Source: Streptomyces pluripotens (lineage in GTDB: Bacteria > Actinomycetota > Actinomycetes > Streptomycetales > Streptomycetaceae). Taken from it: 64,000 bases of DNA. The stretch lies in NCBI RefSeq assembly GCF_000802245.2, contig NZ_CP021080.1, forward strand, positions 496,001 through 560,000, read 5' to 3'. Position numbers and translations under genes: made by a program. Below, piece by piece: positions 10,789 to 19,188 of this stretch (within the stretch, counting starts at the first letter, position 1; each line of letters begins with the position of its first letter). The notes under the pieces are model-generated. The model made no database searches. It had not been told where the DNA came from and saw nothing but the letters and a program-made list of their open reading frames with translations.

Positions 10789-12630
10789 TCACGCCGGCTC
10801 GTGCTCCGGCAGCTCCACCAGCCAGGGCAGCGCCGCCCGGTCACCCGTGCCGAGCCGGGTGTAAGCGCCGTGGAGATGGTTGCCGACCGTACGCACCGAA
10901 AGGGTCAGCCGCTCTGCGATCTCCCGGTTGCTCAGTCCGGTCGCCGCGAGGGTCACGATCTGCCGTTGCCGGGCAGTGAGTTCGCCAAGGACCAGTCCGG
11001 CAAGCGCAGGGGTGTGCGCGCCCTGGCAGCGGCGGGCGAGGGCGAGCGCGCGCGTACGGGAGAGCCGGGCGGCACGAGGATCACGGTGGGCCCGTACTGC
11101 CTGGGCGTGGGCCTCGGCCGCGAACAGCAGGAAACCGTGCTCCAGGAGGGCCTCGGCCGACCGGTCCAGGGCGGGACCGTCGCCGCGGACCAGTGCCTCC
11201 GCGTGCCGCGCGAACACGCTGCCGTCCGGGAGCCGGCCGGCCACCCGCTGGGGCACGCCGAGGCGTACGGCGTCGTAGAGCGCGTGCACGTCCCCGGGCG
11301 CACAGCCCTCGTCCCCCGCACCTGCCGTGCGGACGATCGGCCCGCCAGCGGGGGCGCCGCACACCCCTGCGGCCCAGCCGTCAGCCTGGGCCGGGCCGAG
11401 CAGCTGCCCCTCAGATAGGCTGAGTTCGGTGTGACAGCCGGTGTCTCCCGGAGCATGCCGCAGCCCCTCCCGCGCCCATGCCGCCCCTTCCCGCAACTCG
11501 CCGCGCAGGCGCGCGAACCGCGCGCGGACGGCGGCGTACCCGGTTGGCAGCGGCGCTCCTTCTGCGATCAGCCAGTCCCCCACCGGGGTGGGCGTGGACC
11601 GGACGTCCAGCCGCTCGATCCGCTGGACCAGCGTGCGCTGTTCGGCGGCCAGCGCGGCGTCACGGCCATGGACCGTGCGACCCAGTCGCCGCGCCCGCAG
11701 CCGACCGGTCGTGGCACGCAGGGCCGGACCGTGCAGCGGGTCGGCCAGGGTCACGGCGCCCAGGTCGTCGACGTGGATCAGCCCGTCCGCCTCCAGGCGT
11801 TCGAGGACGTCCAGGTCGGCTCGCGCCGGGCCGCGGCCCTCCGGGTCCGGGCCGTCCAACGCAAGCGGCAGCGGTTCCGCGAACGCCAGGCGTTCCAGGG
11901 TCGCACGCTCAGCAGACGCGGGGCGCTCCAGAGCCGGAGCGAGCCGCTCGCGCACGGCTGGGGTCACCGGAAGCGGGCCCCGCCAGGCCCGCTCACCCGT
12001 CTCCGGGACGGTGATCAACCGTCCGGAGGCACCGAGCTCGGTCACCAGCTCGTGCAGCAATCGCAAGTCGCCCCGGCACACGTGGTGCAGACGGCCGGCC
12101 GTGAGCGGTTCCAGCCTGGCCGCGGCCAGCAACTGCATGGTGCCCTGCCTGGGCAGCGGAGGGAGGGCCAGCCGGGGCAGCATCTCGCCGGTCCACAGCC
12201 TGGACACCGCGGGCGGCACAGGCACTGCGTCCGCGACGGCCACGACCAGGCGGATCCGTCCGTGGACGGCGAGCTGGTGGACCAGCGCGGCGGACACCTC
12301 GTCCAGCAGATGGGCGTCGTCCACGACGAGAATCCGTACGCCAGACAAGATCCGGACCGCGCGGTGCGGTGAGACGGAGTCGGGCAGCAGATGCGCGAAC
12401 GCCGCCAAGGGCAGGGACCGCGCCTCGGGCGAGCCGGTCACCCGGGTGTGCGCGGTTCCCCGGACGGCCTCCGCGATCAGCCGGGTCTTGCCGTGGCCGG
12501 CCGGCCCGGTCAGCACCACGCCACGTCGTCCGGTTGCCAACGCCGTTCGCACTACGTCCAGTTCGTCCTCCCGACCGGTGAACGGCCAGCGTGGGTGGAG
12601 CGTCTTCGCGTCCTGTTCGAAAGTCTTCAC
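10789..12630 (-). CDS. ATPase-LuxR family transcriptional regulator (LAL-like)
   Basis: The 613-aa protein begins with a P-loop ATPase module: Walker A GPAGHGKT at residues 42-49 and Walker B ILVVDDAHLL near 105-115. It ends with a LuxR-type helix-turn-helix (LTARQRQIV, then GLSNREIAERL and SVRTVGNHL, about 545-600). This order is that of LAL regulators, which activate transcription after sensing an inducer with ATP, although 613 aa is short for the class (often 850-1000). Translation starts at GTG 12630. It is divergent from the astacin-like gene and convergent with the CHAT gene, so it may control either neighbour. Its effector is unknown. Confidence 0.85.
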   Translation of the reverse strand: MKTFEQDAKTLHPRWPFTGREDELDVVRTALATGRRGVVLTGPAGHGKTRLIAEAVRGTAHTRVTGSPEARSLPLAAFAHLLPDSVSPHRAVRILSGVRILVVDDAHLLDEVSAALVHQLAVHGRIRLVVAVADAVPVPPAVSRLWTGEMLPRLALPPLPRQGTMQLLAAARLEPLTAGRLHHVCRGDLRLLHELVTELGASGRLITVPETGERAWRGPLPVTPAVRERLAPALERPASAERATLERLAFAEPLPLALDGPDPEGRGPARADLDVLERLEADGLIHVDDLGAVTLADPLHGPALRATTGRLRARRLGRTVHGRDAALAAEQRTLVQRIERLDVRSTPTPVGDWLIAEGAPLPTGYAAVRARFARLRGELREGAAWAREGLRHAPGDTGCHTELSLSEGQLLGPAQADGWAAGVCGAPAGGPIVRTAGAGDEGCAPGDVHALYDAVRLGVPQRVAGRLPDGSVFARHAEALVRGDGPALDRSAEALLEHGFLLFAAEAHAQAVRAHRDPRAARLSRTRALALARRCQGAHTPALAGLVLGELTARQRQIVTLAATGLSNREIAERLTLSVRTVGNHLHGAYTRLGTGDRAALPWLVELPEHEPA

Positions 12631-12724
12631 ATCAACCGGAGTGCGCGTACTCAGGTTTGATACAGGTTGACTTGAGTAGCCCCTGACTCAGGCGTCCGGC
12701 GCGACGGGCGGGCAGGCTTGCCGT
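12631..12724. promoter_or_regulatory. Divergent intergenic region with dyad and shared 9-mer
   Basis: An imperfect inverted repeat TACTCAGGT (12648-12656) / ACTTGAGTA (12670-12678), eight of nine positions matching, surrounds TGATACAGG at 12658-12666. The same nine bases occur in the CHAT/S8 divergent promoter (7988-7996). This is a plausible operator for the LAL-like regulator, inferred only from position and symmetry. Confidence 0.35.
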
Positions 12725-13810
12725 ATGGCCCGCCACCTGTGCTCGTTGCCCCGGCAGCCGGCCCCGTCCTTCGGACCGGGGTTGACCGCCGAGCGGCTGG
12801 GCGCGCTGCTCGCCGGTAGGCGCATGTGGGTCAACGGGACGGTCCTGCACTACTGCTTCCTCGACACCGGCTCCGACGCCTCGTCGATCCCGGTACCCGG
12901 CACCGGAGAGCTGCGCCGGGTACCGTGGGCCGGCGACGCGGGACAGCGGGACGTGGTGCGCGACGGCTTCAGCCAGTGGCAGGACCTGGGCCTCGGCATC
13001 ATCTTCACCGAGGTCGGCGACCGGCACGAGGCGGAACTGCGGATCGGCTTCCAGGCCGGCGCCGGTTCCTGGTCGGCCGTGGGCCGTCAGGCGTTGTCGC
13101 TCGGCTGGGGCGAACGCACCATGAACCTCGGTTGCGACGTCACCCCGCCAGGGGAGCGCGGCACCGTCCTCCACCAGATCGGGCACGCGCTCGGCATGGT
13201 GCACGAGCACCAGAGCCCGTTCGCCGGGCTCCACTGGGACGACGAGGCCGTCTACGCCGAGCTGGCGGGCCCTCCGAACTTCTGGAGCCGGCAGACGACG
13301 TACACCAACGTCCTGCACACACTGGATGCCTGCGAGGCGCGCGGCCCGGTGTGGGACCCGCAGTCGGTCATGGCACTGCCGTTCGGGCCAGGGCTGGTGC
13401 TGGAGCCGGAACGGTACCGCACGGGGCTGAGTCCATCCGCCACTCCGTCACCGGCGGACAAGGAGTTCGTGCTGCGCTGGTACCCGCCCATCGATCCTGG
13501 CGTACCGGCCCCGCTGGTGCCGTTCCGGTCGGTGCCGCTCGCTCTCGCGCCGGGTGAGCAGGCCGACCTCGCCGTCGAACCGCCGGAGACCCGTGACTAC
13601 ACCGTGGGTACCTTCGGCGATGCCGACAGCGTGCTCGTGGTCTTCGAGGAACGCGACGGGGAACCGCGTTTCCTCGCCGGGCACGACGACGGCGGCGGCC
13701 CGGGCAACGCCGCCGTCGGGGTCCGGCTGGTCAGGGGCCGCCGCTATCTGGTCCGGGTTCGCCTGTACTCCACGTGGGGTACAGGTCAGACGGCCGTCAT
13801 GTGCTGGTGA
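12725..13810 (+). CDS. Astacin-like M12 metallopeptidase homologue with altered catalytic Glu
   Basis: The 361-aa protein has the metzincin layout: zinc ligands His150, His154 and His160 in HQIGHALGMVHEH and a Met-turn at Met216 (SVMALPF). The general base is Gln151 where the family has Glu (HExxH); the codon is CAG, one base from GAG. The astacin signature HEH after the third His is retained. The C-terminal 110 residues form a separate beta-rich domain resembling pre-peptidase C-terminal folds (about 250-361). There is no signal peptide. As read, it should bind zinc but hydrolyse poorly, so it may be a binding protein. It is divergent from the LAL-like regulator. A sequencing error at one base is the main alternative. 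Confidence 0.8.
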   Translation: MARHLCSLPRQPAPSFGPGLTAERLGALLAGRRMWVNGTVLHYCFLDTGSDASSIPVPGTGELRRVPWAGDAGQRDVVRDGFSQWQDLGLGIIFTEVGDRHEAELRIGFQAGAGSWSAVGRQALSLGWGERTMNLGCDVTPPGERGTVLHQIGHALGMVHEHQSPFAGLHWDDEAVYAELAGPPNFWSRQTTYTNVLHTLDACEARGPVWDPQSVMALPFGPGLVLEPERYRTGLSPSATPSPADKEFVLRWYPPIDPGVPAPLVPFRSVPLALAPGEQADLAVEPPETRDYTVGTFGDADSVLVVFEERDGEPRFLAGHDDGGGPGNAAVGVRLVRGRRYLVRVRLYSTWGTGQTAVMCW

Positions 13811-13847
13811 CGGCACGGGCTCGGCGACGGACCGGCGCCGGGGGAGT

Positions 13848-13888
13848 GGTCGCGGGCGTCACCCACGGGGGAGGTGACGCCCGCGACC
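13848..13888. terminator. Strong hairpin terminator
   Basis: There is a perfect 16-bp stem (13848-13863 with 13873-13888) and a nine-base loop, 38 bases after the astacin-like gene. There is no U-tract, as usual in Streptomyces. Confidence 0.75.
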
Positions 13889-14236
13889 GCGTCGGCGTGG
13901 TACCGGTGGGGCTTCGGCGGTGAGCTGCCGTCGACTCCCCCGGCAGCGGCGACGCCCCCGCTCCACCACGTCGCTGTCGCTGGACGACCTGGCCAACCAG
14001 TTTGTCGCCGCCGAAAGCTTGGGCACCTTCGCCCCGTCCGGCTGCTCCCTCAAAGGCCCGGTCGCCATCCGCGCCGCCGCCCGACACCCTGAACGCGTAC
14101 CACCCCACCCCTTCTGCCTCTCCCTCCGTCCGTCTGCCACTTCTGTCGTCTTTCCCCCTGCTGCCTGCCCGACCGGCCGTCGCAGCCATATCTGCGGGGT
14201 CTCCCCAGAAAGAGCGACATGTGACATAGTACTGAC
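13889..14236. other. Intergenic region upstream of the hydroxyproline operon
   Basis: About 350 bases after the hairpin hold no recognisable gene; short frames in both directions look random. The last 30 bases contain GTGACAT at 14221-14227, the motif shared with two other promoters of the hydroxyproline gene set. Confidence 0.4.
14221..14227 (+). promoter_or_regulatory. Putative GntR-family operator half-site, oxidoreductase promoter
   Basis: GTGACAT occurs ten bases before the GTG start of the first oxidoreductase gene, within ACATGTGACATAG. The same word or its complement lies before the deaminase gene and twice before the GntR gene. Confidence 0.45.
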
Positions 14237-15397
14237 GTGGCGAAGCGACTGACCTGCGATGTCGTGGTCGTCGGAGCCGGAATGGCGGGCGCGGCCTGCG
14301 CGCTGTACGCCACGCGGACCGGCCTCGACGTGAAGGTGGTGGACCGAGGGCCGGTGGCCGGCGGTACCACCGGTGCGGGCGAAGGCAACCTGCTGGTCTC
14401 CGACAAGGAACCGGGCCCCGAGCTGGAACTGGCCCTGCTGTCGACCCGACTGTGGGCCGACCTGGCGCGTCAGTTGGGCGCGGCGGTCGAGTACGAGGCC
14501 AAGGGCGGCCTCGTGGTCGCCTCGGACCCCTCCTCCCTTTCCGCGCTGGGGGACTTCGCCGTAGGACAGCGGGCCGCCGGAGTCACTGCCGACCCGGTTT
14601 CGGGCGACGAACTTCGTGAGCTGGAGCCCCACTTGGCCGCCGGCCTCACGGGCGGCATGCACTACCCCCAGGACGCCCAGGTCATGCCCGCCCTGGCCGC
14701 CGCCCACCTCCTCCGCGCCTCCGGCGCCCCCGTACACACCGGCTGGACCGTGACCGGAGTCCTGCGTACGGCGGACGGTGCGGTGCGTGGTGTCCGTACC
14801 GACCGCGGCGACATCCACGCGCCGGCGGTGGTGAACGCCGCCGGTACCTGGGGCGGTGACCTCGCCGCGCTGGCCGGAGTCCGGCTGCCGGTGCTCCCCC
14901 GGCGTGGCTTCATCCTGGTGACCGAACCACTGCCCCCGATGGTCCGGCACAAGGTGTACGCCGCGGACTACGTGTCCGATGTGGCGAGCGACTCGGCCGC
15001 CCTGCGCACCTCACCGGTCGTGGAAGGCACGGCAGCCGGCCCGGTACTGATCGGGGCCACCCGCGAACGGGTCGGGTTCGACCACTCACTTTCACTGCCC
15101 GCGGTACGGGCGCTCGCGGCCGGCGCGATCGGACTGTTCCCGTTCCTGGAGCGGGTGCACGCCCTGCGGACGTACGCGGGCTTCCGACCGTACCTGCCCG
15201 ACCACCTCCCGGCGATCGGCCCCGACCCCCGGGTGCCCGGCCTGTTCCACGCCTGCGGACACGAGGGCGCCGGCATCGGCCTCGCCCCCGGAACCGGGCA
15301 GCTGATCGCACAGACACTCGCGGGAAAGGCGACCGAGCTGGATCTCACACCGTTCCGGCCGGAACGGTTCGACACCGACGGAGGCGACATCCCGTGA
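14237..15397 (+). CDS. FAD-dependent amine oxidoreductase, D-hydroxyproline dehydrogenase subunit
   Basis: The 386-aa DadA-type flavoprotein has an N-terminal dinucleotide-binding motif (VVVGAGMAGAACALYA, residues 6-21). With the next two genes it forms the three-part arrangement of multi-subunit D-hydroxyproline dehydrogenases: amine oxidase, small [2Fe-2S] protein and large NAD/FAD protein. This enzyme oxidises cis-4-hydroxy-D-proline to 1-pyrroline-4-hydroxy-2-carboxylate. Here it is the catalytic subunit. Its stop overlaps the next start (GTGA), indicating coupling. The substrate is inferred from the deaminase and epimerase genes downstream; a related cyclic D-amino acid such as D-proline is possible. 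Confidence 0.85.
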   Translation: MAKRLTCDVVVVGAGMAGAACALYATRTGLDVKVVDRGPVAGGTTGAGEGNLLVSDKEPGPELELALLSTRLWADLARQLGAAVEYEAKGGLVVASDPSSLSALGDFAVGQRAAGVTADPVSGDELRELEPHLAAGLTGGMHYPQDAQVMPALAAAHLLRASGAPVHTGWTVTGVLRTADGAVRGVRTDRGDIHAPAVVNAAGTWGGDLAALAGVRLPVLPRRGFILVTEPLPPMVRHKVYAADYVSDVASDSAALRTSPVVEGTAAGPVLIGATRERVGFDHSLSLPAVRALAAGAIGLFPFLERVHALRTYAGFRPYLPDHLPAIGPDPRVPGLFHACGHEGAGIGLAPGTGQLIAQTLAGKATELDLTPFRPERFDTDGGDIP

Positions 15398-15696
15398 ATC
15401 CACTGGAGCCGGCCCGGGCCCGGCCCGGCAAGGCCTTCACCATCACCTTCGACGGCCGGCCCCTCGGAGCGCGATCCGGCCAGACGGTCGCAGCGGCCCT
15501 GTGGACAGCGGGGGTGACCGCCTGGCGCAGCACCCGGGGCACGGGCCGCCCCCGCGGGGTCTTCTGCGGGATCGGAGTCTGCTTCGACTGCCTGGTGACG
15601 GTCAACGACCGCCCGAACCAACGGGCTTGCCTAGTGCCGGTGCGTCCCGGAGACGTGATCCGCACACAGGAGGGGACGGGCCGGGAACATGGCTGA
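15394..15696 (+). CDS. Small [2Fe-2S] ferredoxin-like subunit of the dehydrogenase
   Basis: The 100-aa protein contains the plant-type [2Fe-2S] cysteine pattern CGIGVCFDC at about residues 50-58 and a further Cys near 74. Small proteins of this type (SoxD/HcnA-like) pass electrons between the flavoprotein subunits of opine, proline and hydroxyproline dehydrogenases. It overlaps the gene before it by four bases and the gene after it by eight, so the three are translated together. Confidence 0.85.
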   Translation: MNPLEPARARPGKAFTITFDGRPLGARSGQTVAAALWTAGVTAWRSTRGTGRPRGVFCGIGVCFDCLVTVNDRPNQRACLVPVRPGDVIRTQEGTGREHG

Positions 15697-17092
15697 GCAG
15701 CCGCACCTCACCGTCGTCGGCGCAGGACCGGCGGGCCTCGCCGGGGCCTTGGCAGCAGCCGAACGGGGCGTCCGGGTGACCCTCGTCGACGCCGCGGGCC
15801 GACCCGGCGGACAGTTCTTCCGGCAGCCCGACCCGGCCCTTGGCGCGGACCGGAAACAGACACCGCACCATGAGTGGCGCGTCTGGAAGCGGCTGCGGGA
15901 CGGCCTGGACCGGCACCGCGCCACGGGACGGATCACCCACCTGACTGACCATCACGTATGGTGCGCCGAGAGGGACCCCGGCTCGACGGAGATCACGGTG
16001 TACGCCCTGGCCGGTGCCACGCAGGAGGAGGGCGTCACGGTCCGCTCCGACGCCGTCCTGCTGGCCACCGGCGGCTACGAGCGTGTACTGCCCTTCCCCG
16101 GCTGGACGCTTCCCGGCGTCGTCACGGCCGGCGGCGCGCAGGCCATGCTCAAGGGCAGCCTGGTACTCCCCGGCCGGAAAATCGTGGTCGCCGGAACCGG
16201 ACCATTGCTGCTGCCCGTTGCCGCCGGGCTTGCCTCGGCGGGCGCCCAGGTGGCCGCACTGGTCGAGTCCGCCAGTCCCCGGGCGTTGCTGCGCCGGGCA
16301 CCGGTTCTGGCCGCGCAGCCGGGCAAGCTGGCCGAGGGCGCCGGGTACGCGGCCCGGCTGCTGCGGCACGGCGTGCGCGTGCTGCCGCGGCACACGGTGG
16401 TGGAAGCGCACGGTACCGGCCGGCTGACAGCGGTCACCGTGGCCTCACTCGACCGGCGCGGTCGCGTCCGGCCGGGCGGCGCGCACCGGATCGCCTGTGA
16501 CACCCTCGCGGTCGGCCACGGCATGTTGCCGCACACCGACCTCGCCGACACCCTCGGCTGCACCCTGTCCGGAACGGACGTACGGGTCGACAGCGAACAG
16601 CGCACCGACGTGCCGGGGGTCTGGGCCGCCGGAGAGGCCACCGGCATCGGCGGCGCGGCCCTCGCACTCGCGGAGGGGCACATCGCCGGACGCTCCATCG
16701 CCGCCCGGCTGCACGGCAACGCCCCGGACCCGTGCCAGTGGGCAGCCGCCGCCCGGGCCAGGAAACGGCTACGGACGTTCTCCGCGGCACTGGACTCGGT
16801 GTACGCTCCGCCGCCAGGCTGGACGGACAGGGTTGCGGACGACACGGTGGTGTGTCGCTGCGAAGAAGTCACCGCCGGGGACGTCCGTACCGCCGCCGGC
16901 TCGCTCGGTGGCAGCGACCTGCGCACCCTGAAGCTCCTCACCCGGGCCGGGATGGGCTGGTGCCAGGGCCGGATGTGTGCGCCTGCGGTGGCGGGACTGA
17001 GTGGCTGCGCGTTCACCCCGGGACGCCGGCCGTTCGCGCGCCCGGTACCACTCGGGGTACTCGCCACGCCGCCAGGGCAGCGACTGGACTGA
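15689..17092 (+). CDS. NAD(P)/FAD-dependent oxidoreductase subunit with BFD-like [2Fe-2S] domain
   Basis: The 467-aa subunit has an N-terminal FAD-binding motif (VVGAGPAGLAGALAAAE, about 8-24) and a second nucleotide-binding motif near residue 165 (VVAGTGPLLLPVAAGL). A C-terminal BFD-like iron-sulfur domain has cysteines in VVCRCEE and CQGRMC. This is the alpha-subunit layout of the multi-subunit hydroxyproline/opine dehydrogenases. It is the third gene of the coupled set. The 81 bases after it, before the deaminase start, hold a separate GntR-like operator, so the deaminase and epimerase may have their own promoter. Confidence 0.88.
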   Translation: MAEQPHLTVVGAGPAGLAGALAAAERGVRVTLVDAAGRPGGQFFRQPDPALGADRKQTPHHEWRVWKRLRDGLDRHRATGRITHLTDHHVWCAERDPGSTEITVYALAGATQEEGVTVRSDAVLLATGGYERVLPFPGWTLPGVVTAGGAQAMLKGSLVLPGRKIVVAGTGPLLLPVAAGLASAGAQVAALVESASPRALLRRAPVLAAQPGKLAEGAGYAARLLRHGVRVLPRHTVVEAHGTGRLTAVTVASLDRRGRVRPGGAHRIACDTLAVGHGMLPHTDLADTLGCTLSGTDVRVDSEQRTDVPGVWAAGEATGIGGAALALAEGHIAGRSIAARLHGNAPDPCQWAAAARARKRLRTFSAALDSVYAPPPGWTDRVADDTVVCRCEEVTAGDVRTAAGSLGGSDLRTLKLLTRAGMGWCQGRMCAPAVAGLSGCAFTPGRRPFARPVPLGVLATPPGQRLD

Positions 17093-17142
17093 CCCGCGGT
17101 CGTCCGGTTCTCCACGGGCGCTTCCCACTCCCTACCAGTAAA

Positions 17143-17149
17143 ATGTCAC
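17143..17149 (+). promoter_or_regulatory. Putative GntR-family operator half-site, deaminase promoter
   Basis: ATGTCAC lies in an unusually AT-rich stretch (AGTAAAATGTCACACC) 25 bases before the deaminase start. It is the reverse complement of the word at 14221. Confidence 0.45.
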
Positions 17150-17173
17150 ACCCTATTGAATGAGGGATCACCC

Positions 17174-18070
17174 ATGACACACCCGCAGCACCGGCCCTGG
17201 CACGGGGTCCTCGTGGCCACCGCACTTCCCCTGAGCGACGATCTCTCCGTCGACTACGACCGCTACGCCGAGCACTGTGCCTGGCTGGTGGAGAACGGCT
17301 GCGACGGTGTCGTACCGAACGGCTCGCTCGGCGAGTACCAGGTACTCACCCCCGAGGAGCGCGCCCGGGTGGTGGAAACGGCCGTGGCCGCGATCGGCGG
17401 CGCCCGGGTGATGCCGGGCGTCGCCGCGTACGGCTCCGCCGAAGCACGCCGCTGGGCCGAACAGGCGGGCGAGGTCGGCTGCACCTCGGTGATGCTGCTG
17501 CCGCCCAACGCCTACCGCGCCGAGGAGCGTTCGATCCTGGCCCACTACGCGGAGGTGGCCAGAGCGGGCCTGCCTGTGGTGGCGTACAACAACCCGGTCG
17601 ACACCAAGGTTGACCTGGTGCCCGAACTCCTCGCCCGGCTGCACGCCGAGGGACACATCCACGCGGTCAAGGAGTTCTCCGGCGATGTCCGCCGCGCCTA
17701 CCGCATCGCCGAACTTGCCCCGGAACTCGACCTGTTGATCGGCGCCGACGATGTCCTGCTGGAGCTGGCCATGGCGGGCGCCAAGGGCTGGGTGGCCGGC
17801 TATCCCAACGCGCTTCCCAGGGCCTCGGTACGGTTGTACCGTGCCGCGGTGGCCGGGGACCTCGCCACCGCGCTCCCCCTGTACCGCCAGCTGCACCCGC
17901 TGCTGCGTTGGGACTCAAAGGTGGAGTTCGTGCAGGCCATCAAGCTGTCCATGGACGTCGTCGGCCGCTACGGCGGCCCGGTGCGCCCGCCACGCTTCCC
18001 GCTGCCGCCCGGGCAGCGGGCCACGGTTCGCGCGGCCACCGAGAAGACCGTCGCCGCGGGGCTCGTCTGA
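17174..18070 (+). CDS. DapA-superfamily lyase, probable 1-pyrroline-4-hydroxy-2-carboxylate deaminase
   Basis: The 298-aa protein is a member of the dihydrodipicolinate synthase/N-acetylneuraminate lyase superfamily. The Schiff-base lysine is Lys166 (AVKEFSGD) and the catalytic tyrosine is Tyr138 (VAYNNPVD). Between a D-hydroxyproline dehydrogenase and a hydroxyproline epimerase it is best read as the deaminase converting 1-pyrroline-4-hydroxy-2-carboxylate to 2-oxoglutarate semialdehyde and ammonia. The ATG at 17174 is preferred to an upstream TTG because GAGGGA precedes it. Substrate choice rests on gene context. Confidence 0.85.
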   Translation: MTHPQHRPWHGVLVATALPLSDDLSVDYDRYAEHCAWLVENGCDGVVPNGSLGEYQVLTPEERARVVETAVAAIGGARVMPGVAAYGSAEARRWAEQAGEVGCTSVMLLPPNAYRAEERSILAHYAEVARAGLPVVAYNNPVDTKVDLVPELLARLHAEGHIHAVKEFSGDVRRAYRIAELAPELDLLIGADDVLLELAMAGAKGWVAGYPNALPRASVRLYRAAVAGDLATALPLYRQLHPLLRWDSKVEFVQAIKLSMDVVGRYGGPVRPPRFPLPPGQRATVRAATEKTVAAGLV

Positions 18071-18085
18071 CCAGGAGGCCGGAAC

Positions 18086-19087
18086 GTGCGCAGCACACTC
18101 GTCCTACACGCCGTGGATTCGCACACCGAGGGCATGCCGACCCGCGTGATCACCGGCGGGATCGGCACCGTGCCCGGTGCGACGATGAACGAGCGGCGGT
18201 TGTACTTCCGCGAACACCTGGACCACATCAGACGGTTGCTGGTGAACGAACCGCGCGGCCACTCCGCGATGAGCGGCGCGGTCCTGCAGGCACCCAGCCG
18301 GCCCGACTGCGACTGGGGAGTCATCTACATCGAGGTCTCCGGCTGCCTGCCGATGTGCGGGCACGGCACGATCGGTGTGGCCACCGTGCTGGTGGAGACC
18401 GGCATGGTGGAGGTCATGGAGCCGGTGACCACCATCCGGCTGGACACGCCGGCGGGCGTGGTGGTCGCCGAGGTGGCGGTGGAGAACGGCGCCGCAGCGA
18501 GCGTGACGTTGAGGAACGTGCCGTCGTTCGCCGTGGCCCTGAACCGCGCGATCACCCTCCTGGACGGCCGCACGGTCAGCTACGACCTCGCCTACGGCGG
18601 CAATTTCTACGCGATCCTCCCCCTCGACGCCTTCGACCTCCCCTTCGACCGCTCCCGCAAGGACGACATCCTCACGGCCGGTCTGTCGCTGATGGACGCG
18701 ATCAACGCGCAAGCGGAGCCGGTGCACCCCGAGGACCCGCACATCCGCGGCTGCCACCACGTCCACCTCTACGCACCCGGTGCCACAGGCCGGCGCTCGC
18801 GTCACGCGATGGTCATCCACCCGGGGTGGTTCGACCGCTCTCCGTGCGGCACGGGTACGAGTGCGCGCATGGCACAACTGCATGCGCGCGGCGAACTCCC
18901 GCTGCACACCGAGTTCGTGAACGAGTCCTTCATCGGAACGCAGTTCACCGGACGGCTGCTGGGCGAGACCGAGGTCGCCGGCCGCCCGGCGGTACTGCCC
19001 AGCTTCACCGGCCGCGCCTGGATCACCGGCACGGCCCAGTACCTACTGGACCCCACCGATCCGTTCCCGGAAGGATTCGTCCTCTAG
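18086..19087 (+). CDS. Proline racemase family, probable 4-hydroxyproline 2-epimerase
   Basis: The 333-aa enzyme has the two active-site cysteines of a two-base epimerase, Cys91 (MCGHGTIG) and Cys254 (SPCGTGTS). Dehydratase paralogues have Thr in the second place and so are excluded. It would convert trans-4-hydroxy-L-proline to cis-4-hydroxy-D-proline, the first step of the pathway encoded by this cluster. It starts with GTG 15 bases after the deaminase stop, with AGGAGG in that gap. Proline racemase activity is the alternative; the neighbours favour hydroxyproline. Confidence 0.88.
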   Translation: MRSTLVLHAVDSHTEGMPTRVITGGIGTVPGATMNERRLYFREHLDHIRRLLVNEPRGHSAMSGAVLQAPSRPDCDWGVIYIEVSGCLPMCGHGTIGVATVLVETGMVEVMEPVTTIRLDTPAGVVVAEVAVENGAAASVTLRNVPSFAVALNRAITLLDGRTVSYDLAYGGNFYAILPLDAFDLPFDRSRKDDILTAGLSLMDAINAQAEPVHPEDPHIRGCHHVHLYAPGATGRRSRHAMVIHPGWFDRSPCGTGTSARMAQLHARGELPLHTEFVNESFIGTQFTGRLLGETEVAGRPAVLPSFTGRAWITGTAQYLLDPTDPFPEGFVL

Positions 19088-19102
19088 CCGTCCTCTACAT
19101 TG

Positions 19103-19131
19103 ATGTCACGCGCCCCACCGGCACGTGACAT
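19103..19131. promoter_or_regulatory. Inverted ATGTCACG/CGTGACAT pair upstream of the GntR gene
   Basis: ATGTCAC (19103-19109) and GTGACAT (19125-19131) form an inverted pair with centres 22 bases apart, about two helical turns. They lie 60-90 bases before the GntR gene. This fits autoregulation by a dimeric GntR/FCD repressor that also binds the single sites at 14221 and 17143. Confidence 0.5.
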
Positions 19132-19188
19132 TGCACCGCAGCTCACACACCGCGCCTCTCCGCGCGGGCCCAGCCGAGGAGAACCCCG

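Noticed and set aside
13889..14236. Possible gene before the hydroxyproline operon on either strand
   Set aside because: Frames lack normal third-position bias and show no recognisable motif.
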